This document shows positions 11,201 to 18,555 of a stretch of 64,000 nt of DNA, piece after piece. Source of the stretch: Diplocloster agilis (GTDB taxonomy: Bacteria > Bacillota > Clostridia > Lachnospirales > Lachnospiraceae); the NCBI RefSeq assembly GCF_019042275.1, contig NZ_JAHQCW010000018.1:40643-104642 (forward strand), written 5' to 3'. A model generated the notes under the pieces. That model was not told where the DNA came from, searched no databases, and saw only the letters and a list, made by a program, of their open reading frames with translations. Numbering within the stretch: the stretch's first letter is position 1; each line of letters starts with the position of its first letter. The position numbers were made by a program, and so were the translations under genes.

Positions 11201-11845
11201 ATCCCTTACGGTTCCAGAATCAAGGTGACAGACGGCCAGGAACTGGAAGCCGGAGATGAGCTGACCGAAGGTAGCGTAAATCCCCACGACCTGTTAAAGA
11301 TCAAGGGCGTCCGCGCGGTTCAGGATTATATGATCCAGGAAGTACAAAGAGTTTACCGCCTGCAGGGTGTGGAAATCAATGATAAGCATATCGAAGTCAT
11401 CGTCCGCCAGATGCTTAAGAAGGTCCGTATCGAGAATAACGGAGACGCGGAATTCCTTCCGGGTACCATGGTTGACGTGCTGGATTACGATGAGATGAAC
11501 CAGAAGCTGACGGAAGAGGGCAAAGAGCCCGCGGAAGGCAAGCAGATCATGCTGGGTATCACCAAAGCATCCCTGGCGACGAATTCCTTCCTGTCGGCAG
11601 CATCCTTCCAGGAGACCACCAAGGTTCTGACCGAGGCGGCGATCAAGGGCAAGGTTGATCCGCTGATCGGATTGAAGGAAAATGTTATCATCGGTAAGTT
11701 AATCCCCGCGGGTACCGGCATGAAGCGTTATCGGAACGTGAAGCTGGACTGCGATATGGATGAGTATGATGATATCGAGTTGTCTGAAGATTATGAGGAA
11801 CTGGAAGAGATCGAGGAAGAATTGATCTCTGTAGAGGAAGAATAA
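8210..11845 (+). CDS. rpoC: RNA polymerase beta-prime subunit
   Basis: A 1211-residue beta-prime subunit. The N-terminal zinc ribbon (CHCGKYK ... CDRCG, about residues 65-85), the magnesium-binding active site [16 protein letters not shown] (about residue 455) and the second zinc site ([13 protein letters not shown], about 885) are intact, as is the trigger-loop region [28 protein letters not shown]. The ribosome-binding site AGAAGGAGG overlaps the end of rpoB. The protein ends in an acidic tail. The gene is followed by a strong terminator and then a long inverted repeat. Confidence 0.99.
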   Translation: MPETTSSEAYQPMTFDAIRIGLASPEKIREWSRGEVKKPETINYRTLKPEKDGLFCERIFGPSKDWECHCGKYKKIRYKGVVCDRCGVEVTKASVRRERMGHIELAAPVSHIWYFKGIPSRMGLILDLSPRTLEKVLYFASYIVLEKGETDLQYKQVLTEKEFQEARDKYGSKFRVGMGAEAIKELLEAIDLEKEAADLKKGLKESTGQKRARIIKRLEVVEAFRESGNRPEWMIMTVIPVIPPDLRPMVQLDGGRFATSDLNDLYRRIINRNNRLQRLLDLGAPDIIVRNEKRMLQEAVDALIDNGRRGRPVTGPGNRALKSLSDMLKGKSGRFRQNLLGKRVDYSGRSVIVVGPELKIYQCGLPKEMAIELFKPFVMKELVSNGTSHNIKNAKKMVERLQPEVWDVLEEVIKEHPVMLNRAPTLHRLGIQAFEPILVEGKAIKLHPLVCTAYNADFDGDQMAVHLPLSVEAQAECRFLLLSPNNLLKPSDGGPVAVPSQDMVLGIYYLTQHRPGVLGEGKCFKNVNEAILAYENKALDLHAMIKVRMTKKMPDGRIVTGNVESTLGRFLFNEILSQDLGFVDRSIPENELKLEVDFHVGKKGLKQILERVINTHGATKTAEVLDDIKAMGYKYSTRAAMTVSISDMTVPPQKPELIEKAQDTVDKITKNYKRGLITEEERYKEVVETWKNTDDQLTEALLSGLDKYNNIYMMADSGARGSDKQIKQLAGMRGLMADTTGRTIELPIKSNFREGLDVLEYFMSAHGARKGLSDTALRTADSGYLTRRLVDVSQDLIIREVDCCEGKEIPGMFVKAFMDGKEEIESLQERITGRYAAETIVDAEGNVIVKANHMITPKRAANVVNNGVDEKGRPLDKVKIRTILTCKSHIGICAKCYGANMATGEAVQVGEAVGIIAAQSIGEPGTQLTMRTFHTGGVAGDDITQGLPRVEELFEARKPKGLAIISEFAGIATIKDTKKKREIVVSNNDTGESKTYLIPYGSRIKVTDGQELEAGDELTEGSVNPHDLLKIKGVRAVQDYMIQEVQRVYRLQGVEINDKHIEVIVRQMLKKVRIENNGDAEFLPGTMVDVLDYDEMNQKLTEEGKEPAEGKQIMLGITKASLATNSFLSAASFQETTKVLTEAAIKGKVDPLIGLKENVIIGKLIPAGTGMKRYRNVKLDCDMDEYDDIELSEDYEELEEIEEELISVEEE

Positions 11846-11851
11846 ATAGAT

Positions 11852-11892
11852 CCGGCCGGAATCCGCTGATGCGGGGAACGGCCGGTTTTTTT
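11852..11892 (+). terminator. Terminator of rpoBC
   Basis: CCGGCCG (11852-11858) pairs perfectly with CGGCCGG (11879-11885), followed by seven T. It lies seven bases after the rpoC stop. Confidence 0.92.
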
Positions 11893-11943
11893 GCGAGGGC
11901 CGGGAGGAGAGCGAAACGGCGCTGCCTTGCGGGTGCGGGCGTG

Positions 11944-12358
11944 CTAACTTAGCGTTCTTCCTGAGGGGCTTCGCATGTCCGCTGCTTAGAGCCTGGAACC
12001 GCGGGCGGTATACAGGGACGCTCCGGGCGGCCGGGTTCTTTTGTATCTCCCTGAGAGCGCGGAGGGCTTGCGCTGGTATCCGCTAAGGGGAATCGAAAAG
12101 CCGGGTTCAGGAACCGAGCCTATTCACCAGGAACACGTGATGTGTTCCCGGTTCAGAGGCTCTTGCCCGTCGGACGTGAAGTCCGCCGGTCATCCTGAAC
12201 CCGGCTTTCCGATTCCCCAAAGCGGATACACAGCCGCCCTATGCGCTCCCAGGGAGATACAAAAGACCCCGGCCGCCCGGAGCGTCCCCGGATACCGCCC
12301 GCGGTTCCAAGCCCTAAGCAGCGGGCCTACGAAGCCCCCGGGAAGAACACTAAGTTAG
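11944..12358 (+). repeat. Long structured inverted repeat, copy A
   Basis: A 415-bp imperfect palindrome. Outermost arms CTAACTTA (11944-11951) and TAAGTTAG (12351-12358) pair, and pairing continues inward with few mismatches through blocks such as GGTTCTTTTGTATCTCC / GGGAGATACAAAAGACC. The central core (about 12101-12202) has a closing stem GGGTTCAGGA/TCCTGAACCC, hairpin 1 GGAACAC-GTGAT-GTGTTCC (12130-12148) inside GAGCCT/AGGCTC (12116-12121, 12157-12162), and hairpin 2 GGAC-GTGAA-GTCC (12072-independent; 12172-12184). GAACC (12111-12115) can also pair with GGTTC (12150-12154), crossing the GAGCCT stem as a pseudoknot. No transposase or credible protein is inside. It starts about 50 bases after the rpoC terminator. 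Confidence 0.9.
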
Positions 12359-12545
12359 TGCGACAGCCTCTGGTGAATAGGCCCGGTCATCCTGAACCCG
12401 GCTTTCCGATTCCACTTAGCGGTCACCAGCACAAGCCCACCGTGCTCCCGGGGAGACACAAAAGAAACCGGCTGGAGACACATAAGAATCCGGCTGCAGG
12501 GAGCATTCCGGGACACCGATACACACACCGGCCCTGAACAGTGGA
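12359..12545 (+). repeat. Half copy of the structured repeat (A')
   Basis: Directly after copy A, the sequence again runs through a right-half of the same family: the conserved loop GGTGAATAGGC, GTCATCCTGAACCCGGCTT, a CGATTCCACTTAGCGG flank and the arm block GGGGAGACACAAAAGA. The matching left arm is missing, so this part cannot fold like the others. It looks like the remnant of a second copy joined to copy A by deletion. A T-rich stretch and A/T-rich DNA follow up to the next gene. Confidence 0.7.
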
Positions 12546-12765
12546 CATACCCCAACCCGAGAAAGACTCTCAAAAACGGCCGGGGGCTTTTTTTATTTTA
12601 TGGAAAAGTGTTCCTATGGAATAAAAAGAATAGGAAGATGCTGTTTGCACTTTTGTCTATAAATGACAAAAAAATAAACATTTCGGATAAAAATAGGCAT
12701 ATATAACCAAAAGCCAATCTTCTATAATGACATTATCGATTGAAACAAGTATAGGAGGAACAGGG

Positions 12766-14124
12766 ATGAAAAGAAAAATATTAGCACTTTTGCTGGGGGT
12801 GGCAATGGCGGTTACGGCCGCGGGCTGCAAAGGATCAGACGATGCGGCGGCCGGTACGGGTAAAGCTACTGCGGACGCTGCCGAAAAGGGAAATGACGCG
12901 GATGCGACGGGAGCCGGTGAAGACAAGCCGGAGACGGTTCTTACCTTCATGGCCGTGGGTGGCTCCAATGAGCAGGCGTTTACCGATGTGGTTACAGCCG
13001 CCGCCGATCTTTTCAATGCGGGCAATGACTTTAACGCGAAGATCGAGCTGGAGTGGTATGAAAATGAGCAGTATAAGACAAAGCTCGCTACCCTTATGAC
13101 CCAGAATGATGTGACGGATATCTTCTTCACCTGGGAGGCTGGCTTCATGGAGGATTATGTGAACAGCGGCAAGGTGTATTCTCTCAGTGAAGGACTGAAC
13201 GCTGACAGCGAATGGATGGGACGCTTCAATGACGGTGTCTTTGATGCGGTTACTTTTGATAGCCAGATTTATGCGGTTCCCATGGGCCAGGCGATTGTAC
13301 CGGTTTACTACAACACCCAAATGTTCATGGATAATAACGTGGAGGTCCCCACGACCTGGGAGGAGTTCATGAATGCGGTCAAGACCTTTAAGGACGCGGG
13401 GGTGGTTCCGGTCTCCATGGCCTGCCAGGATGCTTGGGTACCCGGACAGCTGCTGCTGGAATTATCCGGCGGAGCCGCGGGCAAGGAACTGTTCGACGAC
13501 ATCGTAACCGGCAAAACCACCTGGGATGATCCCCGCTATGTGGAAACCGGAGAATTGCTCCAGGAGATGGTGACGGCCGGCGCATTCCCGGAAAGCTTCT
13601 TGGGACTTGCCTATGATGAAGGAAGAAGCCTGTTCACAAGCCAGAAAGCGGCTATGTACCCCATGGGAACCTGGGATACGTCGGCGGTGATCGAGGGGAT
13701 GGGCGGCACGGATCATATAGGGGTATTCCTGCTTCCGGCAAAGAACCCGGAATACGGCGACGTACATATCGCGTCTGTGGAGAAGTTATTCGCGGTCAGC
13801 GAAAAGTGTGAAAACAAAGAAGCGGCAATGGCGTTCCTGAAATTGTTATCCGATCCTAAGATCCAGGAAAAATACATAGTGGACTGTGGAGCGCTCTCCG
13901 CCACAAATCTGCAGATCGACGAATCTAAGGTAGATCCGGTAACCGCTCAGATTATGAAGCTCCAGGGACAGGTGAAAAAAGCCCTCACTCCCATGGACCG
14001 GCAGTTCGGGGCAAATGTGGGAGGAGAATTTAATAATATCTCTCTGGCCATCGCCGGAGGCAAAGATGCAAAGGAACAGTTCACGGCACTGCAAAAATAT
14101 GCGGAGCAGGAAGCCGAGCAGTAA
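12766..14124 (+). CDS. Sugar ABC transporter substrate-binding lipoprotein
   Basis: A 452-residue extracellular solute-binding protein of family 1 (MsmE/MalE-like). The N-terminus is a lipoprotein signal (MKRKILALLLGVAMAVTAAGC, Cys at residue 21) followed by an Ala/Asp/Gly-rich linker, so it is membrane-anchored outside the cell. The fold motifs YNTQMFMDNNVEVPTTWEEF and MYPMGTWDTS are typical. ATG 12766 follows AGGAGG; an upstream in-frame codon at 12727 has none. It is the first gene of a six-gene operon with two permeases, a YesMN pair and a glycosidase, so the ligand is probably an oligosaccharide cut by that enzyme. A TATAAT at 12723 lacks a -35 box, which fits activator control. Confidence 0.9.
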   Translation: MKRKILALLLGVAMAVTAAGCKGSDDAAAGTGKATADAAEKGNDADATGAGEDKPETVLTFMAVGGSNEQAFTDVVTAAADLFNAGNDFNAKIELEWYENEQYKTKLATLMTQNDVTDIFFTWEAGFMEDYVNSGKVYSLSEGLNADSEWMGRFNDGVFDAVTFDSQIYAVPMGQAIVPVYYNTQMFMDNNVEVPTTWEEFMNAVKTFKDAGVVPVSMACQDAWVPGQLLLELSGGAAGKELFDDIVTGKTTWDDPRYVETGELLQEMVTAGAFPESFLGLAYDEGRSLFTSQKAAMYPMGTWDTSAVIEGMGGTDHIGVFLLPAKNPEYGDVHIASVEKLFAVSEKCENKEAAMAFLKLLSDPKIQEKYIVDCGALSATNLQIDESKVDPVTAQIMKLQGQVKKALTPMDRQFGANVGGEFNNISLAIAGGKDAKEQFTALQKYAEQEAEQ

Positions 14125-14140
14125 CAGGCGGTAGAAATGG

Positions 14141-14176
14141 GCCGGCAATCTGTAGTCAGAACCGCAGATTGCCGGC
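14141..14176 (+). promoter_or_regulatory. Intercistronic stem-loop after the binding-protein gene
   Basis: A perfect 12-bp stem GCCGGCAATCTG / CAGATTGCCGGC with a 12-base loop, in the 78-base gap between binding protein and permease. Only short T stretches follow. Such stem-loops commonly protect the upstream mRNA or partly stop transcription so that binding protein exceeds permease. Confidence 0.75.
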
Positions 14177-14202
14177 TCTCTTTACCGGAAAGGAGAAAAA
14201 GG

Positions 14203-15084
14203 ATGGATAAGATCCTCAGCAAAAAAAAATATATTGCATTGTTTGTGGGACCGGCTTTCCTCATGTATCTATTATTCGGGCTGATTCCGATCCTGTATAA
14301 TCTTTATTTGAGCCTCTTTAAAACCAATTTATTAGGGGATTCCACTTTTGTGGGGCTGAAAAATTATATTCACCTGTTTCAGGACCAGTTCTTCCGGCAG
14401 GCGGTAGCCAATAACCTGAAGTTCGTACTCGGGTCCTATGCGGCCCACATGCTGCTGGCACTGCTGTTGTCCAACATTTTATTCCAGAAAATAAAGGGCA
14501 GCAGATTGTTCCAAAGTGTTTATTTTATGCCCTCGGTTATATGCGGCACGGCCATCGGAATGCTGTGGACCTTTATCTACCACCCGGACTTTGGACTGGT
14601 AAACGGTTTCCTAAAGGCGGTAGGCCTGGAATCCAGTGTCCGTATCTGGCTGGCGGATGAGAAGACGGTAATTCCGGCGCTGATCGTCGTCACTATGTGG
14701 CAATTTGTGGGATACCATATGGTGATACAGCTTGCGGGCATGAAGAATATCGACGCGGTTTTGTATGAGGCGGCTTCGATAGACGGCGCCAGCCGCTGGC
14801 AGCAGTTTACCAGAATCACCTTCCCTCTGATGAAGCCTATCCTGAAAATCGATTCGGTGCTGATCGTAACCGGATCGCTGAAATTATATGATCTGGTGGC
14901 CGTAACCACCTCAGGAGGCCCGAATCACGCCAGTGAGGTGTTATCCACCTATATGTTTACCCAGGGATTCAAAGCCTTGAAATTCGGTTATTCCAGTACG
15001 ATCGCCACCATGCTGCTGGTATTGTGTATCGGCGCGACGCTGATCATCAACCTGGTATTCTCCGGCAAAAAAACGGATTACTAG
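14203..15084 (+). CDS. Sugar ABC transporter permease, MalF/UgpA type
   Basis: A 293-residue inner-membrane permease with about six membrane segments (first near residues 10-32). The EAA-type cytoplasmic loop YEAASIDGASRWQQFTRITFPLMKPIL (about 190-215), which docks on the ATPase, is clear. The start ATG 14203 has AAAGGAG upstream; longer in-frame versions would translate the intergenic hairpin. It pairs with the next permease. No ATPase is encoded in this operon, so a shared MsmK/UgpC-type ATPase elsewhere is presumably used, as is common in Firmicutes. Confidence 0.92.
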   Translation: MDKILSKKKYIALFVGPAFLMYLLFGLIPILYNLYLSLFKTNLLGDSTFVGLKNYIHLFQDQFFRQAVANNLKFVLGSYAAHMLLALLLSNILFQKIKGSRLFQSVYFMPSVICGTAIGMLWTFIYHPDFGLVNGFLKAVGLESSVRIWLADEKTVIPALIVVTMWQFVGYHMVIQLAGMKNIDAVLYEAASIDGASRWQQFTRITFPLMKPILKIDSVLIVTGSLKLYDLVAVTTSGGPNHASEVLSTYMFTQGFKALKFGYSSTIATMLLVLCIGATLIINLVFSGKKTDY

Positions 15085-15097
15085 GCGGGAGGAAAGT

Positions 15098-15925
15098 ATG
15101 AATAGACAAAGGGTATTGACTATATTAAAATATATGATATTGGTTTTATTTTTGATCGCCTGCCTTTATCCGCTGCTCTGGCTTATTATGAACTCTTTTA
15201 AGACACAGGAGGAATTATTTACGAATACCTGGGGATTTCCCCACGTATGGACCCTGGAGAATTATAAGCATGCGGTGGTCGACGGCAAGATCGGGATCTA
15301 TTTCCTGAACTCTGTGGTGGTAAGCGTTATATCTGTAGCCGGGACCATTGTTTTGTCGGTCATGGCTTCCTATGGGGTGACGCGGTTGAAATGGAAGCTT
15401 TCCAAGACAACGCTCAGCATTTTTTTACTGGGACTGATGATCCCGGCCTATGGTTCCGTGATTCCTCTGTATTCCATATTTAATAAAATGGGAATACTCA
15501 ACACCTATCTGGCCGTAATCATTCCCCACATCACCTTTGCGCTGCCCACCGCAATCTTTATCCTGACCGGTTTCTTCATAGCCGTGCCAAGGGAGCTTGA
15601 GGAGGCGGCCATCATAGACGGCTGTTCCCTGTTCCAGGCGTTTCGCAGAGTGGTAACGCCGGTGGTGGTTCCGGGGATTGTGACGGTTACGGTTATTTCT
15701 TTTATCAATATCTGGAATGACTTATTGTTCTCCCAGATCTTCCTGACGGATAAAAAGAAAATGCCGCTGCCGATCGGGCTGACGGAATTTCAGGGGATTT
15801 ATTCCACGGATTATGTGGGGATGATCGCGGCGATCGTGATCACGGTAATTCCGGTTATTATCGTATATGTCATATTGCATGAAAAAATCATAGACGGCAT
15901 GATCGCAGGCGCTGTGAAAGGATAG
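15098..15925 (+). CDS. Sugar ABC transporter permease, MalG/UgpE type
   Basis: A 275-residue permease, the second membrane half of the importer. Six membrane segments and the docking loop ELEEAAIIDGCSLFQAFRRVVTPVVVPG (about 167-195) are visible; the N-terminal LYPLLWLIMNSFKTQEEL motif is typical of MalG-like proteins. ATG 15098 follows GGGAGGAAAG and lies 13 bases after the preceding stop. Confidence 0.92.
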   Translation: MNRQRVLTILKYMILVLFLIACLYPLLWLIMNSFKTQEELFTNTWGFPHVWTLENYKHAVVDGKIGIYFLNSVVVSVISVAGTIVLSVMASYGVTRLKWKLSKTTLSIFLLGLMIPAYGSVIPLYSIFNKMGILNTYLAVIIPHITFALPTAIFILTGFFIAVPRELEEAAIIDGCSLFQAFRRVVTPVVVPGIVTVTVISFINIWNDLLFSQIFLTDKKKMPLPIGLTEFQGIYSTDYVGMIAAIVITVIPVIIVYVILHEKIIDGMIAGAVKG

Positions 15926-15985
15926 GCGCGCCCGGAAAAAGGGCGGGCAGCTTGGCGGGTGAGATACCCGCATGGGGGGAAATTC

Positions 15986-16795
15986 ATGAAATTGCTCATA
16001 GTCGATGACGAAATGATTATCCGGCAGGGCCTGATGGCTCTTCCATGGGAGAAGGCGGGGATTACGAAGACGAAGGTGGCGGACAATGGGGTGGACGCTT
16101 TGAAACTGATTTCCGATTACCATCCGGATATTATCATCACAGATATCCGGATGCCGGGACTGGACGGTCTTCAGCTGGCCAGAGAGATCGCCTCCGGGGA
16201 ACGCAGCTGTAAGCTGATCCTGCTGTCCGGATACGGCACCTTTGAGTACGCGAAACAGGCCATCAATACCGGCGTGTTTGATTATCTGCTGAAGCCGTCA
16301 AACCCGGATGAAATCCTGGAGACGGTGCGCCGGGCGGTCAAAGAACTGGGGCAGGACTCGGCGCGCATACGCAGGGAAAATATGGAACAGGCCAGGGACG
16401 AAGTGTTTTCCGCCGGCGGTGACGGCGGGATCAAATGGATATTGGACTATATAGAAAAAAACTACATGAACGAAATCACCCTGACCTCCCTGGCCGAATA
16501 TACGCATTTCTCCACGACATATCTGAGCAGGCTGATTAAAAAGGAGACCAATTACAATTTTACAAAGATTCTGGGCCTTATGCGGATGCTCAAAGCGGCA
16601 GAACTGCTGGCCAACACGGACCTGAAGATCTATGCGATCTGCGGAAAGATCGGTATCAACGACCAGCGTTACTTCAGCCAGATGTTCCGCAGGACCTTTG
16701 GCAAAACGCCGATGGAATACCGCAGCTGCTGTGCGGGCAGATCGGAAGGCAGTCTGATGGAATTTATCCGAAGCAACAGCGGGGGAGAGGTATGA
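15986..16795 (+). CDS. AraC-type response regulator (YesN-like, short)
   Basis: A 269-residue two-domain regulator. The receiver domain occupies residues 1-120 (acidic pair VDDE at 9-11, phospho-acceptor Asp about 53 in ITDIRMPG, Lys about 103 in LLKPSN). The AraC-type DNA-binding domain fills about 150-255 (TLTSLAEYTHFSTTYLSRLIKKET, YFSQMFRRTFGKTPMEYR). Classical YesN proteins have a long middle region; here it is nearly absent, giving a compact protein. ATG 15986 is preceded by GGGGGGA. Its stop overlaps the kinase start (ATGA). It probably activates the operon it lies in when the kinase senses the sugar. Confidence 0.9.
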   Translation: MKLLIVDDEMIIRQGLMALPWEKAGITKTKVADNGVDALKLISDYHPDIIITDIRMPGLDGLQLAREIASGERSCKLILLSGYGTFEYAKQAINTGVFDYLLKPSNPDEILETVRRAVKELGQDSARIRRENMEQARDEVFSAGGDGGIKWILDYIEKNYMNEITLTSLAEYTHFSTTYLSRLIKKETNYNFTKILGLMRMLKAAELLANTDLKIYAICGKIGINDQRYFSQMFRRTFGKTPMEYRSCCAGRSEGSLMEFIRSNSGGEV

Positions 16796-18555
16796 AAAGA
16801 ACGCTGGAAAAAATAAAACGTTTCTTTGGAAATCTGCCGATCCAGACCAAGCTGATTGTCATAATGATAGGTTTGGTTTTTCTTTCCGTGGTTTCCTTAG
16901 CCACCTATTTTTATAAAACTTCCTCCACGCTGATACTTGATAATTCCAGACATTATATACAGAATACTATGAGCCAGATTGGCAAAAATATTGATCATAA
17001 TATCGAATCCATCGACAAGGTATTATTCGACATCTCCACCAACCGGGAGATCCAGGAGCGGTTAAAGCTGGTTAATCAAAATAAGCTGGATGCCTATGAG
17101 GAGGTTGAAGTCGGTAATGATATTAAAAATAAACTGATCAGCCAGATTACAAAGGAAAGCGTCATAGGCGCGGCCTTTCTTTACCGGCTGGACGGAACCG
17201 TCTATGTGACCAAGGATACCAACTATCCGGAACCATTGGAGCTTCCCAAAGGAGTTATCTTCGATGCGAAAGGATCGAATGTATGGTTTGATCCCGATCC
17301 CTCAATATCCGTGATTCCGGTTGGAAAAATGATATACAGTCTTACGAATCAGAAACCTTTGGGATATATTATCCTATATGTGGATGCGGAATATATTGAA
17401 AATGTGTTCCAAAATATTGTGTTTACGAAAAACGACCAGATATTTCTGGTGAACTCCGACGGCGGTATCCTGCTGGGGGATTCGGGCGGGGAGCCCTTTT
17501 CTATAGAGCTGCTCTCAGATAAGCAGGGGGACGGCCTGGTGCGGCGTGTCAGGATAGCCGACGTCAATAAGCAGGTGTGCTCCGTTGCTTTAAAAAACGT
17601 GGACTGGATGCTGGTCAGCATCTCGGAGGATGAGAAATATAATGAGCAGCTTCGAAATCTGCAGCAAATAACCATAGGCCTTCTCGTACTGATCCTGGCG
17701 GTCATTACTGTGTTGAGCATCTGGGTGGCGCGCGGGATATCCCGTCCGGTAAAGGAGCTGGCCAATGCGATGGGACAGTTTGCCAAAGGGGATTTTGATA
17801 TCCATACCACGGAGAAATATAATGACGAGGTGGGACAGCTCCACAAAAGCTTTAATAAAATGGTTACCGACATGAAGAGCCTGGTCCATGATGTGTATGA
17901 GGAGAAGAGCCTGAAGCAGCAGGCGCAGATCAAGGCGCTGCAAATGCAGATTAATCCCCATTTTCTGTATAACACGCTGGACACGATCCATTGGCTGGCC
18001 AACCTACACCAAGAGACGGATATCGCGGAGGTGTCAAGGAGTCTGGGCTATCTGATGCGTTTTTCATTGAGGGAAGAGGAGCTGGTCAGCTTCGAGGAAG
18101 AGCTGGATGCGGTGGAAGCCTATATGCGGATTCAGAAATACCGTTACGGCGATTCCCTCAAAATAGACATTGATGTGGAAGAAGAAGTCCTGTATGAAAA
18201 TGTACCGCGCCATATCATGCTGCCGCTGATTGAAAACGGAATTGAACATGGCCTGTCAAAAAAGCAGGGGGAGAAGCAGATACGGATCACAGGACGGATG
18301 TTAAAAGAGAGCATCCTGATTAAGATAAGCGACAACGGCATCGGGATGAATGAGGAGACGGTACGCCATATCCTGGAAGACCCGATCGACAGGAAAAAGG
18401 GAAAGCACATGTCCATCGGTGTCCAGAACGTGCATAAACGTCTGAAGCTGCGGTTTGGAGAGAGCTTTGGTCTTAGGATTCAGAGCAGGGAGCAGGAGGG
18501 GACCTGTGTGACGATAGAAATTCCCATTGAGGAGGAAAATCATGAAATTTTATAA
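16792..18555 (+). CDS. Sensor histidine kinase, YesM type
   Basis: A 587-residue membrane kinase. A membrane segment near residues 20-42, an extracytoplasmic Cache-like sensor region (about 45-290), a second membrane segment (about 292-313), a HAMP linker (about 313-365) and the His_kinase domain with INPHFLYNTLDTIHWL (His about 389) follow in order. The ATPase domain has the N-box PLIENGIEHGL and ISDNGIGM. The gene overlaps the regulator by four bases and the glycosidase by 14, so production is coupled. It should phosphorylate the upstream YesN-like regulator. Confidence 0.93.
   Translation: MKRTLEKIKRFFGNLPIQTKLIVIMIGLVFLSVVSLATYFYKTSSTLILDNSRHYIQNTMSQIGKNIDHNIESIDKVLFDISTNREIQERLKLVNQNKLDAYEEVEVGNDIKNKLISQITKESVIGAAFLYRLDGTVYVTKDTNYPEPLELPKGVIFDAKGSNVWFDPDPSISVIPVGKMIYSLTNQKPLGYIILYVDAEYIENVFQNIVFTKNDQIFLVNSDGGILLGDSGGEPFSIELLSDKQGDGLVRRVRIADVNKQVCSVALKNVDWMLVSISEDEKYNEQLRNLQQITIGLLVLILAVITVLSIWVARGISRPVKELANAMGQFAKGDFDIHTTEKYNDEVGQLHKSFNKMVTDMKSLVHDVYEEKSLKQQAQIKALQMQINPHFLYNTLDTIHWLANLHQETDIAEVSRSLGYLMRFSLREEELVSFEEELDAVEAYMRIQKYRYGDSLKIDIDVEEEVLYENVPRHIMLPLIENGIEHGLSKKQGEKQIRITGRMLKESILIKISDNGIGMNEETVRHILEDPIDRKKGKHMSIGVQNVHKRLKLRFGESFGLRIQSREQEGTCVTIEIPIEEENHEIL

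Noticed and set aside
10022..11287. A 421-codon antisense frame over rpoC (also 5764-6780 over rpoB and 53348-54376 over the DUF5716-like gene)
   Set aside because: Each lies opposite a gene that is certain or well supported, lacks a ribosome-binding site and family motifs; a by-product of codon usage.
12041..12537. Open frames of 98-105 codons within copies A and A' (similar ones in copies B, C and D)
   Set aside because: They run through the palindromes on both strands, have no ribosome-binding site, and the copies do not keep a common protein; the base-pair covariation explains the sequence better.
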